Shown here piece after piece: positions 7,735 through 17,321 of a stretch of DNA of 64,000 nucleotides. The first letter of the stretch is position 1. Each line of letters opens with the position of its first letter. This stretch comes from Cyanobacteriota bacterium erpe_2018_sw_21hr_WHONDRS-SW48-000092_B_bin.40 (lineage in GTDB: Bacteria > Cyanobacteriota > Vampirovibrionia > Obscuribacterales > Obscuribacteraceae), in assembly GCA_030917395.1 (NCBI GenBank), contig JAUPUU010000168.1, forward strand, positions 33,228-97,227, written 5' to 3'. The notes beneath the pieces were generated by a model. The model was not told the DNA's origin, searched no databases, and saw only the letters and a program-made list of their open reading frames with translations. Made by a program: the position numbers and the translations under genes.

Positions 7735-10422
7735 GTGCTATCGAGATACCGACCAGAAAGACCAAACGCTGACGGAACCATTCCTCAACCGCATTTCTTA
7801 CCAATTGGCGATGCCGCCGGCAGTTCAGCAGCTCATGCAGCTCCAGCGAGCACAACTGTGGCTCAATCCACAGACAAACCAAGCGCAGTTCAACCTGCTG
7901 CCACGAGCCCAAGCGCTCAGACAGCCCAAGCTGCCCAACCAGTTCAACCTGCCCAAACAAGTCAAGGACAACCATTGCCAGCTACTATCGCTCCTGCCCA
8001 GACAGTCACAGCTCCTCGTGAAGAAGCTCAGCCCGTAAGCCATACATCCGTAGCGAGCGGTAACACTGCTGGCACTGCAACCAGCACCGAAGCTGTCTCT
8101 GAATCTGAAGCAAGCAGCAAGGCAGCAAAGAGCCAAACTGAAGTGGCACAAGAGAAAACCGACACCGCCGTAGCAGAGAAAGAAGCTGACTCGACCGAAA
8201 AGGCGCTAACTTTTGAGCCTCAGACTGTTGAAGCCGAAGACGATGAAGAGCAAGAACTACCAGCCCTTCAGCCTCGCGCCACTGGCAACGAGTGGTCAGA
8301 TTCATCGAAATTTGCACCACGTGTAATTCGCAAACTCGATGCCCAAAAAGCTAAGCAAGTAGTGGAGCCACCCAAGGTCAAAGAGCCTCCAGCCAAAGCT
8401 AAAGAAGAAGTTAAGCCCGAGACCAAACCGAAGAAAAAAGAGACTAAAGACGATGGCGATCAGCCAAATCGTGGCCCTGGTGTCAGACCTATGTCGCCAT
8501 CGGTGCCAACTCGCGTAGCGGCCCCTTCAATGCGCGCTACTCCGCCTCGTCCGCCAAAATCTCATCGTCCTAGCCCTTCGGACAGACACGCACCGAAGAA
8601 AGAAGAGAAGAAAGCACCAGTCGTTGCTGAATTGCCGAAAGCAATTGTGATCACCACCAACGTCACTGTGCAAGAACTGGCCGCAAAAATGGGTGTGCCA
8701 GAGACTGAAGTTATCAAACGCCTGTTCATGAAAGGCATTGCTCGTACCGTTAATATGATGGTTGAGTTCGAACTGGCCAAAGAACTAGCAATTGAGATGG
8801 AATACGAAGTGCTTTCTGTTGAAGAAAGCACTGGCGAAGAAGCGCCAGCAGAAGATGTTGCTGAATTGACTGAAGAAGAGCAAGCCGCTCTAGTGACACG
8901 CCCACCTGTCGTTACCATCATGGGTCACGTCGACCACGGCAAAACTAGTTTGCTCGACGCCATCAGACAGACGAAGTTCTTGCTGACAGATGCAGAACAC
9001 GGTGGTATCACCCAGCACATTGGTGCTTATCACGTTGAAGTTCCAGACAAAGAAGGCCAAATGCGCCAGATTGTCTTCCTCGACACACCAGGCCACGAAG
9101 CCTTCACCGCCATGCGCGCCCGTGGAGCAAAAGTCACTGACATTGCCATTTTGGTAGTTGCAGCAGACGACGGCGTTATGCCCCAAACTATCGAAGCCAT
9201 CGACCACGCTAAAGCAGCCGGTGTACAGATTATTGTGGCCGTAAACAAAGTCGATAAACACGAAGCTGATCCAGATCGAGTTCTCAATCAATTGATGACT
9301 TACGATCTAGTTGCTGAGAAATTTGGCGGCGACACTGTAACTTGTATGGTTTCAGCTAAGAAACGTACTGGTCTTGATGAACTGCTTGAGATGATCTTGC
9401 TAGTTTCAGACATCCTTGATTTGCGTGCCAACCCAGACAAACCAGCTGTAGGCGTCATTATTGAAGCCGAACTATCACGCGGTAAGGGTGCAGTTGCCAC
9501 AGCTCTCGTTGAAAATGGCACATTGCGCGAAGGCGATTTCATCGTCGCTGGTAGCAAATGTGGCAGAGTACGGGCCCTGTTCGATGACCGAGGTCAAAGA
9601 GTTAAGGCTGCCGGCCCATCAATGCCTGTATCAGTACTTGGTCTCGATGAAGTGCCGCAAGCTGGTGACCGCTTTGAAGTAGTGAGCGACGCCCAGGCCA
9701 TGAAAGTTATTGCCGAATCGCGCCGCAGCCCCGAAGCTCGTTCGCATCACCACGTTACTCTTGAATCTCTACACGAGATGATTGAAGCTGGTGAAGTGAA
9801 AGACTTGAACGTTATCGTCAAGGCTGACGTGCAAGGTACAGCAGAAGCTATCGCTGATCAAATTCGCAAACTAACTTCTTCTGAAGTACAGGTGCGTGTG
9901 CTTCGCACCGCCTCCGGTGCAATTTCAGAAAACGACGTCAACCTGGCGGCTTCTTCTAATGCCATTGTGGTTGGCTTCAACGTCCAGCCTGATCAAAATG
10001 CTAGTAGCGTAGCCGACGCCAACGGTGTCGATATCCGTACCTATAGCATCATCTACCAAATCACTGATGATTTGACCAAGGCCATTCAAGGTCTGCTCAA
10101 ACCAATTAGAGAAGAAGTCAACATCGGTCAAGCCGAAGTCAGACAAGTCTTCAAAGTTGGTAAAGGCACAATGATTGCCGGATGTATGGTGCTGAGCGGT
10201 AAAGTTCAAAGGGGAGCCATCGCCCGCATCGAGCGCGGCGGAACCCAAATTTGGGAAGGCAAGCTAGAGACTCTGAAGCGCTTCAAAGACGACGTCAAAG
10301 AAGTTGCTACTGGTTTCGAATGCGGTATGAGCTTCGAGAAGTTTACCGACCTGCAAACTGGCGATAAAGTCAACTTCTTTATCGTTACTGAAACCAGACG
10401 TACCGATATTCCCAACAACTAA
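7735..10422 (+). CDS. infB: Translation initiation factor IF-2, main part
   Basis: GTPase that places initiator tRNA on the 30S subunit and promotes subunit joining. The first in-frame start after the TAA is GTG at 7735, with no good ribosome binding site. Residues 1-300 are a low-complexity Ala/Pro/Gln then Lys/Glu linker. A second IF2_N-like domain follows near residues 305-360 ([20 protein letters not shown]). The G domain starts near 390: GHVDHGKTS (about 397), [16 protein letters not shown] and NKVD are intact. Domains II, III and IV follow ([36 protein letters not shown]). All catalytic parts are intact, so a shortened but functional IF-2 is plausible; internal starts are known for IF-2 in E. 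coli. It sits in the usual place before rbfA. Confidence 0.95.
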   Translation: MLSRYRPERPNADGTIPQPHFLPIGDAAGSSAAHAAPASTTVAQSTDKPSAVQPAATSPSAQTAQAAQPVQPAQTSQGQPLPATIAPAQTVTAPREEAQPVSHTSVASGNTAGTATSTEAVSESEASSKAAKSQTEVAQEKTDTAVAEKEADSTEKALTFEPQTVEAEDDEEQELPALQPRATGNEWSDSSKFAPRVIRKLDAQKAKQVVEPPKVKEPPAKAKEEVKPETKPKKKETKDDGDQPNRGPGVRPMSPSVPTRVAAPSMRATPPRPPKSHRPSPSDRHAPKKEEKKAPVVAELPKAIVITTNVTVQELAAKMGVPETEVIKRLFMKGIARTVNMMVEFELAKELAIEMEYEVLSVEESTGEEAPAEDVAELTEEEQAALVTRPPVVTIMGHVDHGKTSLLDAIRQTKFLLTDAEHGGITQHIGAYHVEVPDKEGQMRQIVFLDTPGHEAFTAMRARGAKVTDIAILVVAADDGVMPQTIEAIDHAKAAGVQIIVAVNKVDKHEADPDRVLNQLMTYDLVAEKFGGDTVTCMVSAKKRTGLDELLEMILLVSDILDLRANPDKPAVGVIIEAELSRGKGAVATALVENGTLREGDFIVAGSKCGRVRALFDDRGQRVKAAGPSMPVSVLGLDEVPQAGDRFEVVSDAQAMKVIAESRRSPEARSHHHVTLESLHEMIEAGEVKDLNVIVKADVQGTAEAIADQIRKLTSSEVQVRVLRTASGAISENDVNLAASSNAIVVGFNVQPDQNASSVADANGVDIRTYSIIYQITDDLTKAIQGLLKPIREEVNIGQAEVRQVFKVGKGTMIAGCMVLSGKVQRGAIARIERGGTQIWEGKLETLKRFKDDVKEVATGFECGMSFEKFTDLQTGDKVNFFIVTETRRTDIPNN

Positions 10423-10443
10423 CAACTAAATATAAAGGTTGCC

Positions 10444-10878
10444 ATGACAGCTGAGCGTGCCTTGAGAGTTTCTCAATCAATCAAGAAAGAACTAGCTGAA
10501 ATGATTCAGCGAGATCTTCGAGACGAGCGTCTGACCGGATTGATTTCAATAACAGAAGTCGAATGCACTTCTGATTTGCGCTCGACCAAAGTACATATCT
10601 CTGTATTTGCTCCGGCAAAAACAGAGGCGGTACCGGCTGGCAAGGCTGAAGATCAAGCTGAACAAAAACCACAAATAAGTGCTGCTGCGGCGGCCGACCT
10701 GGCTGCTGAAAAAGTGGTGGAATGCTTGAACGAGCAATCCGGATTTATCCGTGGTGAAATCTGTAGACGACTGGGTTTGCGCTTCGCCCCCGAAATGATC
10801 TTCAAACTTGATACCTCCCTAGAACGCGGTTCAAAAGTAACTGATCTGCTCGGCAAAATTTCTCGCGGTGAAGTCTGA
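10444..10878 (+). CDS. rbfA: 30S ribosome-binding factor RbfA
   Basis: Cold-adaptation and 16S 5'-end maturation factor that binds the 30S subunit. The KH-type fold is seen in RVSQSIKKELAEMIQRDLRD, then DERLTGLISITEVECTSDLR and KVHISVFAP; the C-terminal part ends in LRFAPEMIFKLDTSLERGSK, the family signature. An Ala/Glu-rich insert (about residues 58-85) sits between strand 2 and the last helix. The ATG at 10444 has AAAGG five bases upstream. It overlaps truB by 11 bases, which suggests translational coupling. Confidence 0.96.
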   Translation: MTAERALRVSQSIKKELAEMIQRDLRDERLTGLISITEVECTSDLRSTKVHISVFAPAKTEAVPAGKAEDQAEQKPQISAAAAADLAAEKVVECLNEQSGFIRGEICRRLGLRFAPEMIFKLDTSLERGSKVTDLLGKISRGEV

Positions 10879-11839
10879 GCCTCAGGCCGAAGTAAACGGC
10901 TTCTTCAATATAATCAAACCGGTCGGCATAACTTCGCATGATGTTGTTGCCCGGGTGAGAAAACTCACGGCCATAAAGCAAGTTGGCCATGCCGGCACCC
11001 TTGACCCACTAGCCTCTGGAGTAATGGTAGTAGCCGTAGGCAAAGCCTGTCGCCTGCTGCGTTTTCTTAGCGACGATAAGGCCTATTTAGCCGAAATTCT
11101 ACTCGGTGTACAAACAGAAACCGATGATATGGAAGGGGCTGTAATCGAAAGCAAGCCCGTGCCCGAAACACTCACAAAAGCAGAGATATTGGCTGAGCTA
11201 CAAAAATTTTCTGGCGAGATTAGCCAAATTCCCCCCATTTATAGTGCCATTCATGTCAAAGGTGAAAGGCTCTACAATCTCGCGCGCTCAGGAGCGGACC
11301 TGGCCGCTCTCGGCATTGAAATACCGACAAGACAAGTGACAATCAACCAAATAGCGCTTGTGGATATTGCCCTACCGGTGGTGACAGCACGCATCGATTG
11401 TTCTAAGGGTACCTATATTCGCTCAATCGCTCGAGATCTTGGAGCCGCGCTTGGTTTCGGTGGCACATTGAAATCCCTCGTGCGCGAACGCTCTGGTACA
11501 TTCAACATTGACGAGGCTCAATCGTTTGAACAACTTGCTGAATTAAAAGCTCTAGGCCGTGAGCCTTTATTGGCAGCCATGTGCCCAGTAGAAAAAGCCC
11601 TCCCACTCAGCCAAATAGTCTGCAACCAAGAACAAATCAGCAAATTCTGCATGGGTCAAAAAGTAAGCATGCCCCTGCCAGAGAACAGTAATCTTACAGA
11701 ATCACAGTTCGTCTTGATTCGCCGCGACAATGCCGAGCAAAGCAGCACCCTGGTTGGCCAAATTACTAATCTAGATCTAGAGCAAAACCTTTGCCTAATT
11801 AGTCCGGAGGTAGTGTTTAGCAATGCTAAAACGACCTGA
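10868..11839 (+). CDS. truB: tRNA pseudouridine-55 synthase TruB
   Basis: Converts U55 of the tRNA T-loop to pseudouridine. The N-terminal GFFNIIKPVGITSHDVVARV and the catalytic segment VGHAGTLDPLASGVMVVAVG, which contains the nucleophilic Asp, are intact; YLAEILLGVQTETDDMEG and SKGTYIRSIARDLG are further TruB signatures. A C-terminal PUA-like part of about 80 residues follows. The GTG start at 10868 lies inside the end of rbfA. Its 3' end overlaps the CPBP protease gene by 17 bases. Confidence 0.96.
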   Translation: MKSEPQAEVNGFFNIIKPVGITSHDVVARVRKLTAIKQVGHAGTLDPLASGVMVVAVGKACRLLRFLSDDKAYLAEILLGVQTETDDMEGAVIESKPVPETLTKAEILAELQKFSGEISQIPPIYSAIHVKGERLYNLARSGADLAALGIEIPTRQVTINQIALVDIALPVVTARIDCSKGTYIRSIARDLGAALGFGGTLKSLVRERSGTFNIDEAQSFEQLAELKALGREPLLAAMCPVEKALPLSQIVCNQEQISKFCMGQKVSMPLPENSNLTESQFVLIRRDNAEQSSTLVGQITNLDLEQNLCLISPEVVFSNAKTT

Positions 11840-12434
11840 GCGCTACCAACTTTCAGACCAAACTGAAAAACCATTTGACCGGCATACCATTGTCACTATT
11901 AGCATCGCCATCGAAGCACTGCTACTGCTTGCCACCACAGCCTGGTGCTACTTCGCTGAAATTGATTTGCGCAGCCTCTTCAAATTCAACTTAGCCACTT
12001 TGTTATGGGGCATTTCGGCCGGCCTAGCAATTTCTACTATCAATATGGCCATTCTCTATCTATCGCAAAAATTGGCAAATCGCCTTTTCATTTTCCAATC
12101 AATGCAAGACCTACTGAAGTACGAAATGATTCCGCTCTTCGGCCAACTCACCTTTGGCGACAGTATCTTGATTGCTCTAGCCTCGGGCTTCTGCGAAGAA
12201 GTTTTCTTTCGCGGTGTAGTTGAAGCTACAGGCGGTATCGCCACTTCATCTATTTGCTTTGGCCTGGCACACCTGCCGTCCTTTTACTATTTTCCTTATG
12301 CTCTTTGGGCCTTTGCCGTGGGCTTAGTCATGAGCTTTCTCATGGCTGGCACCGGCTCAATATTTGCCCCAGTGGCAGCTCACACCCTAATCAATATAAT
12401 TAGCATCAACGTATTGCGCTACATCAAGACCTAA
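11823..12434 (+). CDS. CPBP-family intramembrane metalloprotease (CAAX/Abi type)
   Basis: Predicted polytopic membrane protease. Four or five hydrophobic segments are present. The motifs are ordered as the family requires: EEVFFR (EExxxR) near residue 125, FGLAHLPSFYY (FxxxH) near 145, and AAHTLIN (HxxxN/D) near 190. Family members cleave prenylated or other membrane proteins, regulate signalling, or serve in bacteriocin self-immunity; the substrate here is unknown. The ATG at 11823 has GGAGG about 13 bases upstream, inside truB, so it is likely co-expressed with the translation operon. It ends just before a strong terminator. Confidence 0.88.
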   Translation: MLKRPERYQLSDQTEKPFDRHTIVTISIAIEALLLLATTAWCYFAEIDLRSLFKFNLATLLWGISAGLAISTINMAILYLSQKLANRLFIFQSMQDLLKYEMIPLFGQLTFGDSILIALASGFCEEVFFRGVVEATGGIATSSICFGLAHLPSFYYFPYALWAFAVGLVMSFLMAGTGSIFAPVAAHTLINIISINVLRYIKT

Positions 12435-12445
12435 GGCAACAAAGC

Positions 12446-12475
12446 AAGAGAGAGAGCCGCAGCTCTCTCTCTTTT
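12446..12475 (+). terminator. Intrinsic terminator ending the rimP-to-CPBP operon
   Basis: Perfect 12-bp stem: AAGAGAGAGAGC at 12446-12457 pairs with GCTCTCTCTCTT at 12462-12473 around a CGCA loop, and the right arm runs into TTTT (12472-12475). It lies between convergent genes. On the minus strand the following bases are GCTTTG, so it may also help end the HU transcript. Confidence 0.85.
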
Positions 12476-12507
12476 GTACTTTATAGATAACTATGACTAG
12501 CTCAAAG

Positions 12508-13023
12508 TTAGCGTTTTTTCTTCTTAGCGACTGGCTTTTTGGCTACAGCTTTTTTGGCCACAGCTTTCTTAGCTGGTTTAGCAGCAGCCTTTTTAGCTAC
12601 TGGCTTTTTAGCAGCAGACTTTTTGGCTGCAGCTTTCTTCGCTGGCTTAGCAGCAGCCTTTTTAGCTGCTGGTTTTGCTTCTTTTTTAGCTTCTTTTTTA
12701 GGCTCGGCGGCAGCAACTGATTTTGGCATAGCAGGCATTTTGGCCTTGCCATCAGTGATGTCTTTGAGTTCTTGACCTGCTCTGAAAACAGGCACTTTAG
12801 CTGCTTCAATCTTCAGCTTTTGCTTTGGATTTTGTGGATTTACGCCAAAACGAGCCTGTCTTTGACGACGCTCAAAAGTGCCGAATCCAACTAAAGTCAC
12901 TCTCTCGCCTTTTGCCAACGCTGCGGTTAACGAATGGAGAAGAGAGGCAACAGTATTTTGTACACTAAGTTTTGATTGACCGGTAGCCTTAGCTACTACA
13001 TTTACGAGTTCTGCTTTATTCAT
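12508..13023 (-). CDS. HU-family DNA-binding protein with Lys/Ala-rich histone-H1-like tail
   Basis: Nucleoid protein. Residues 1-90 are an HU/IHF domain: MNKAELVNVVAKATGQSK, the GERVTLVGFGTFERRQRQAR core and the NPQNPKQKLKI beta-arm with its intercalating proline. Residues 100-171 are a basic tail built from repeats such as AAKKPVAKK and AAKPAKKA, ending in KKKKR. This two-part form is known from actinobacterial HupB and some other lineages and is expected to compact DNA strongly. The start is ATG at 13023; the frame extends 61 codons further upstream, but that part overlaps the 5' end of mnmE on the other strand and does not look like protein of this family. The gene is divergent from mnmE. 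Confidence 0.93.
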   Translation of the reverse strand: MNKAELVNVVAKATGQSKLSVQNTVASLLHSLTAALAKGERVTLVGFGTFERRQRQARFGVNPQNPKQKLKIEAAKVPVFRAGQELKDITDGKAKMPAMPKSVAAAEPKKEAKKEAKPAAKKAAAKPAKKAAAKKSAAKKPVAKKAAAKPAKKAVAKKAVAKKPVAKKKKR

Positions 13024-13132
13024 GCTTTTACCTAAAGTGCTCACCACAAGGGAATGCGCGAAAACGATGTGAGATACTACCATCGTGTTCAGGCTACTTT
13101 CAAGTACTTTTCGTAGCAAATCGGCCCAAATT

Positions 13133-14650
13133 ATGTTTCCCAGATCTATTAATGATGACACTATCTGCGCTCTTTCCACCGCTCCAGGAGTGGGAGCCAT
13201 AGCCATAGTAAGGCTTTCAGGCCCTCAGGCATTTTCAATTGTGCAAAAAATATTTTTGCCAAGATTGTCTGGGGCAAAAATGTCTGGGGCAAAAATTTCT
13301 TCATCAAGTTCTTTATCTGCTTCAGCTCTAGGCGATTGGCAGCCCAAAAGCCATCAGGCCACTATCGGATATATCGTTCAAGAAAAACTTGGCATTACTG
13401 AACCGGTCGATGAAGTAGTTCTGATTCCCTATAAAGGGCCCAACAGCTATACCGGCGAAGATATGGTGGAAATAAACTGCCATGGCTCGCCAATTGTCAC
13501 GAGGGAAATTCTCAATCTAGCACTCGCACACGGAGCCAGACTGGCCCAAGCCGGTGAGTTTACTAAACGCGGTTTTCTTGCCGGTCGCATTGACCTGACC
13601 CAAGCCGAAGCAGTGCTCGACCTCATCCATTCAAAAACAGAGCGACAGTCACGCTTGGCTCTAAGCGTGCTCAAAGGTCAGCTCGGTGAAGAAATCAAAG
13701 CAGTACGCTCTAAATTAATGGAGCTTCTTACCAGAATCGTCGCTGGCATTGATTTTCCCGAAGAAGTTGGTGATCTAGCCACCGATGATATCGAGTCAAT
13801 TACTCATGATTGCATGGCTCGCCTCGATCAACTGGCTAAAACTTCTCGCAGTGGCCGCTACCTGAGAGAAGGTCTGAAGCTTGCCATTGTCGGCCGCCCC
13901 AATGCCGGCAAATCGAGCCTGCTCAATCAAATGCTCAATTTCGAAAGAGCAATTGTCACCGACATACCGGGTACAACCCGCGACTCAATTGAAGAACCCG
14001 TGGACGTAAATGGTATTCCCGTAATACTGATAGATACCGCTGGTGTGCGGGTGACTGAAGACGCTGTAGAAAAAATTGGTATCGCCCGCACCAGCAAAGC
14101 GATAGAGGCATCGGATCTGGTTGTCTTCTTGCTCGATCTATCGCAAGGGGTAGGCGAAGAAGAAGAAGTGATCGCCGCCAAACTGATTGAATTTGAACGA
14201 CCATACCTTGTGGTCAAGAATAAAGTGGATCTTAAAAACAAGGCCGAAAGCGAGAATCAACAAGTTCAACAAGAAGTAGAAAATGCAGAAGTGCCAATGC
14301 TGCAAAATTTGGCTGAGACAAAACCTGCGGTGCAACCTCAAGCCATAGAAATATCGGCCCGCTATGGCAACGGCTTAGAACTGCTTAAAGCGGCAATAGA
14401 AGAATGGGCCCTGGCCGGTTCCCCACTGCAAGAGTTAGGCGGGTCCTTAAACCAGAGGCAAGGACAACTTTGCCTGCGCGCTCTAGAGTCACTAACCTAT
14501 CTAAAAGACTCGGTAAAGGCAGGACTGCCCCACGATTGTCTGGGAACAGACCTGCGCCAGGCAGTAGATGCCCTAGACGAGATTTCAGGCGTAGCAGTAA
14601 CTGAAGAAGTAATCACAGAGGTCTTCGCCAACTTCTGTATCGGGAAATAG
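13133..14650 (+). CDS. mnmE: tRNA modification GTPase MnmE
   Basis: With MnmG, installs the 5-carboxymethylaminomethyl group on wobble U34 of certain tRNAs. N-terminal tetrahydrofolate-binding domain starts at DDTICALSTAPGVGAIAIVR. The Ras-like G domain has GRPNAGKSS (about residue 254), DIPGTTRD, DTAGVR and NKVD. The essential C-terminal motif ends the protein as FCIGK. Two inserts are unusual: a Ser/Ala-rich segment after residue 45, encoded partly by a direct duplication of GTCTGGGGCAAAAAT near 13268-13297, and a Gln/Glu-rich segment after NKVD. I chose ATG 13133 because family members begin close to the DDTI motif; a GTG at 13085 is an alternative. No good ribosome binding site decides it. 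Confidence 0.95.
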   Translation: MFPRSINDDTICALSTAPGVGAIAIVRLSGPQAFSIVQKIFLPRLSGAKMSGAKISSSSSLSASALGDWQPKSHQATIGYIVQEKLGITEPVDEVVLIPYKGPNSYTGEDMVEINCHGSPIVTREILNLALAHGARLAQAGEFTKRGFLAGRIDLTQAEAVLDLIHSKTERQSRLALSVLKGQLGEEIKAVRSKLMELLTRIVAGIDFPEEVGDLATDDIESITHDCMARLDQLAKTSRSGRYLREGLKLAIVGRPNAGKSSLLNQMLNFERAIVTDIPGTTRDSIEEPVDVNGIPVILIDTAGVRVTEDAVEKIGIARTSKAIEASDLVVFLLDLSQGVGEEEEVIAAKLIEFERPYLVVKNKVDLKNKAESENQQVQQEVENAEVPMLQNLAETKPAVQPQAIEISARYGNGLELLKAAIEEWALAGSPLQELGGSLNQRQGQLCLRALESLTYLKDSVKAGLPHDCLGTDLRQAVDALDEISGVAVTEEVITEVFANFCIGK

Positions 14651-14666
14651 CAATAAAGGGAACACA

Positions 14667-15209
14667 ATGGCCACTCTGAAATCGGAAGACCAAGAATTCG
14701 GAAGCTCTTTGACAATCGAACCCGGTGAGAAATTCACAATCTCGGCCCAGGGCAACACCCAAGCCGATCACCCCCTTGAAACTCAGACCTGGCAGCACGT
14801 CAAGCTCACTTTAGTGAACGGGCCCAACAGCCTGGTTTATCAAACCCAGCCCGGAGACGAAAAAGTAGCCGAGCTTACTTTAATGCAAAATGCTCTGGCC
14901 GATATTCAGACCGTTGCCCACGCTTACTTACTTTGCCGCCACCCCCAGGATGAAGCCCATGTATTAGCAGAGCGATTGCAACAACTGGCAGAGGCACAGC
15001 GCTCACAGGTCTTATTTGAACCAGCCGAGCCCTCTTTTGAACTAAGCGTAAAATCAGCAGGAGCTGGGGTTAAGGTTGAATTCTTCGTTGATGCGGGAAA
15101 TGTTGAGACAGGTATCTATCGATGGGATGCCCTTGGCATAAGATTCTTCACCAATAACCAGCTCTTGACCGACTTTGTGGCCGAGCTGAAATCAGAATTC
15201 GCCTGCTAA
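14667..15209 (+). CDS. Hypothetical 180-residue protein after mnmE
   Basis: Family not recognised. The ATG at 14667 has AAGGGAA five bases upstream and follows the mnmE stop by 16 bases, so it is probably co-transcribed. The product is soluble and acidic, with no signal peptide or membrane helix. The N-terminal half looks like a beta-rich domain (WQHVKLTLVNGPNSLVYQ), a central helix is Ala/Gln-rich, and the last 50 residues (VKVEFFVDAGNVETGIYRWD, then a FFTNNQLLTDFVAELK segment) faintly recall WapI-type immunity-like proteins, in which a strand-rich domain ends in a helix with this F-x-x-x-L spacing. That resemblance is weak and should not be used as a name. Confidence 0.75.
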   Translation: MATLKSEDQEFGSSLTIEPGEKFTISAQGNTQADHPLETQTWQHVKLTLVNGPNSLVYQTQPGDEKVAELTLMQNALADIQTVAHAYLLCRHPQDEAHVLAERLQQLAEAQRSQVLFEPAEPSFELSVKSAGAGVKVEFFVDAGNVETGIYRWDALGIRFFTNNQLLTDFVAELKSEFAC

Positions 15210-15294
15210 AATGGCGTTTCGAGTCTTTTATAGATTTGAATAAAACAGACCCGGCAGTTTGTAGATGCCGGCAAAACAAGAAGGAAGATACTTT

Positions 15295-17250
15295 ATGTCG
15301 CAAGTAGAAACTCAAATAAAGATCAAATTGCCCGATGGCGCCGAGCGTCAGCTCGACAAAGGCCAAACCGGCGCTGATCTAGCAAAAAATATAAGTGAAG
15401 GTCTTTACCGCAAGGCCGTTGGCGTCATGATCAACGAAGAATTGAGAGATCTTTTCACCCCTCTCAACGACGGCGACACCGTAAAAATTCTCACACCAGA
15501 TAGCCCTGAAGCCATTGAGCTTTTGCGCCACACAACCGCGCACGTATTGGCTCAAGCAGTACAAAGGCTATTCCCCGATGCCAAAATTGCCATCGGACCA
15601 ACCATTGCCGACGGCTTCTACTATGACTTCGACATTCCCGGTCATGCACTGAGCACCGAAGATCTCACTCAAATCGAAGCAGAAATGAAGAAAATTGTGA
15701 GCGAGAATCAAAAACTCGTGCGCTTCAACATTCCTGATGTCGACCAGCAGCTTGCTGAGTTTAAGAACCAGGGCGAGAAATTCAAAGCCGAGCTATTAAC
15801 TGAACACCGCGATCACAAACCTACCCTTTATCTCATGCAAGATAAAGAAGGTAAGACTGTCTGGAACGATTTTTGCCGCGGACCGCACTTGCCTTCAACA
15901 GGCAAAATCAAAGCTTTCAAGCTCCTGAAAGTGTCTGGTGCCTACTGGCGTGGTGACGAAAAGCGCGAGCAACTGCAACGTATTTATGCTACCGCCTGGT
16001 GGTCAAAGGAAGATCAAGAAGCTTACCTGCACCGCTTAGAAGAAGCCGAAAAAAGAGATCACCGCAAGTTATCTAAGCAACTCGACCTCTTCTCCACCCA
16101 TGAAGAAGTAGGACCGGGTCTGATTTTCTGGCATCCAAACCTAGCCACTGTGCGCGACTGTATTGAAAACTATTGGCGCGCTGAACACCGTAAACGGGGC
16201 TATCAGTTTGTTTACACCCCGCACATCGCCAGTGAAGACCTCTACAAAATCAGTGGTCACTTAGAAAACTACGCCGAAAACATGTACTCACCGATGGAAA
16301 TCGACGGCCAAAACTATCGGGCTAAGCCGATGAATTGCCCCGGTCACATCATGATCTACAAGTCAAAATTGCACAGCTACCGCGATCTACCAGTGCGCAT
16401 GGCTGAGCTGGGAACGGTTTATAGATACGAACGCTCGGGTGTCTTGCACGGCATGCTGAGAGTGCGCGGATTTACACAAGATGACTCCCACATTTTCTGC
16501 ACTCCAGAACAACTAGAAAGTGAGATTTCAGGAATTATCGATCTGATCGAAACACTGATGACTACTTTCGGTTACACCTATAAAGCCTACCTGGCCACCA
16601 AACCAGAGAACGCCATGGGTAGTGATGAAGAGTGGGAGCAAGCCACCAAAGCCCTGGAAGGGGCAATGAAGAGCCGCGGCATGGAATACGAAGTAGACCA
16701 TGGTGGCGGTGCCTTCTATGCTCCTAAAATTGACGTCAAACTATTTGACGCCATTGGCCGTGAATGGCAAGGCCCAACTGTTCAGGTTGACCTGAACTTG
16801 CCCGATCGCTTTGATGTTAACTACATCGGCGTTGATGGCAATCGCCACAAAGCAATCATGGTGCACCGCGCTGTGCTTGGTTCAATGGAGCGCTTTGTCG
16901 GCGGCTTGATCGAACACTATGCCGGAGCTTTCCCTCTCTGGCTAGCACCGACCCAAGTTGCTGTATTGCCACTCTCGGACCGCCACAACGAGGCCGCTGC
17001 CAAAATTGTTGCCCAGTTACAAGATGCCGATTTGCGCGTCAAACTTGATGAACGCTCAGAGACAATCAAATATCGTATTCGTGATGCCCAAGTTGATCAG
17101 ATACCATATATGGTTATCATCGGCGACAAAGAGTTAGAGAACAATCAAATCGCTCTGCGTCACAGACGGCAAGGCGACATCGGCACCATGAGTGTTGATG
17201 AGCTTCTTGCCAAACTGAAGAAAGAAATCGATACTAAAGAATCGCTTTAA
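15295..17250 (+). CDS. thrS: Threonyl-tRNA synthetase
   Basis: Class II aminoacyl-tRNA synthetase, 651 residues, full length. Order of domains: TGS domain (about 5-65, IKIKLPDGAERQLDKGQTGA), editing domain with HTTAH (H79 and H83), catalytic core with motif 2 (RYERSGVLHGMLRVRGFTQD), zinc ligand region MNCPGHIMIY, motif 3 (HRAVLGSMERFVGGLIEHY), and the anticodon-binding C-terminal domain (WLAPTQVAVLPLSDRH). The start at ATG 15295 has AAGGAAG eight bases upstream; the frame is open ten codons earlier but without such a site. No T-box leader was recognised in the 85 bases between genes. Confidence 0.97.
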   Translation: MSQVETQIKIKLPDGAERQLDKGQTGADLAKNISEGLYRKAVGVMINEELRDLFTPLNDGDTVKILTPDSPEAIELLRHTTAHVLAQAVQRLFPDAKIAIGPTIADGFYYDFDIPGHALSTEDLTQIEAEMKKIVSENQKLVRFNIPDVDQQLAEFKNQGEKFKAELLTEHRDHKPTLYLMQDKEGKTVWNDFCRGPHLPSTGKIKAFKLLKVSGAYWRGDEKREQLQRIYATAWWSKEDQEAYLHRLEEAEKRDHRKLSKQLDLFSTHEEVGPGLIFWHPNLATVRDCIENYWRAEHRKRGYQFVYTPHIASEDLYKISGHLENYAENMYSPMEIDGQNYRAKPMNCPGHIMIYKSKLHSYRDLPVRMAELGTVYRYERSGVLHGMLRVRGFTQDDSHIFCTPEQLESEISGIIDLIETLMTTFGYTYKAYLATKPENAMGSDEEWEQATKALEGAMKSRGMEYEVDHGGGAFYAPKIDVKLFDAIGREWQGPTVQVDLNLPDRFDVNYIGVDGNRHKAIMVHRAVLGSMERFVGGLIEHYAGAFPLWLAPTQVAVLPLSDRHNEAAAKIVAQLQDADLRVKLDERSETIKYRIRDAQVDQIPYMVIIGDKELENNQIALRHRRQGDIGTMSVDELLAKLKKEIDTKESL

Positions 17251-17274
17251 TTCGAAATCTTAGACCAATTAAAA

Positions 17275-17309
17275 TTGAAGGCCTTTCTTCTTAGAGGAGA
17301 GGCCTTCAA
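17275..17309. repeat. Hairpin between thrS and the next gene
   Basis: TTGAAGGCCT at 17275-17284 and AGGCCTTCAA at 17300-17309 are perfect inverted arms around a 15-base loop. No T-run follows on the plus strand, and the ribosome binding site of the next gene starts immediately after, so a pause, attenuation or mRNA-processing role is as likely as termination. Confidence 0.6.
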
Positions 17310-17321
17310 CTTGGAGAAGAA

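Noticed and set aside
13024..13206. A 61-codon N-terminal extension of the HU gene
   Set aside because: It lies antisense to the start of mnmE, has no family similarity, and the HU domain has its own ATG at 13023.
14667..15209. WapI-like immunity protein
   Set aside because: Only a short C-terminal pattern is similar and no toxin gene is nearby, so no function was assigned.
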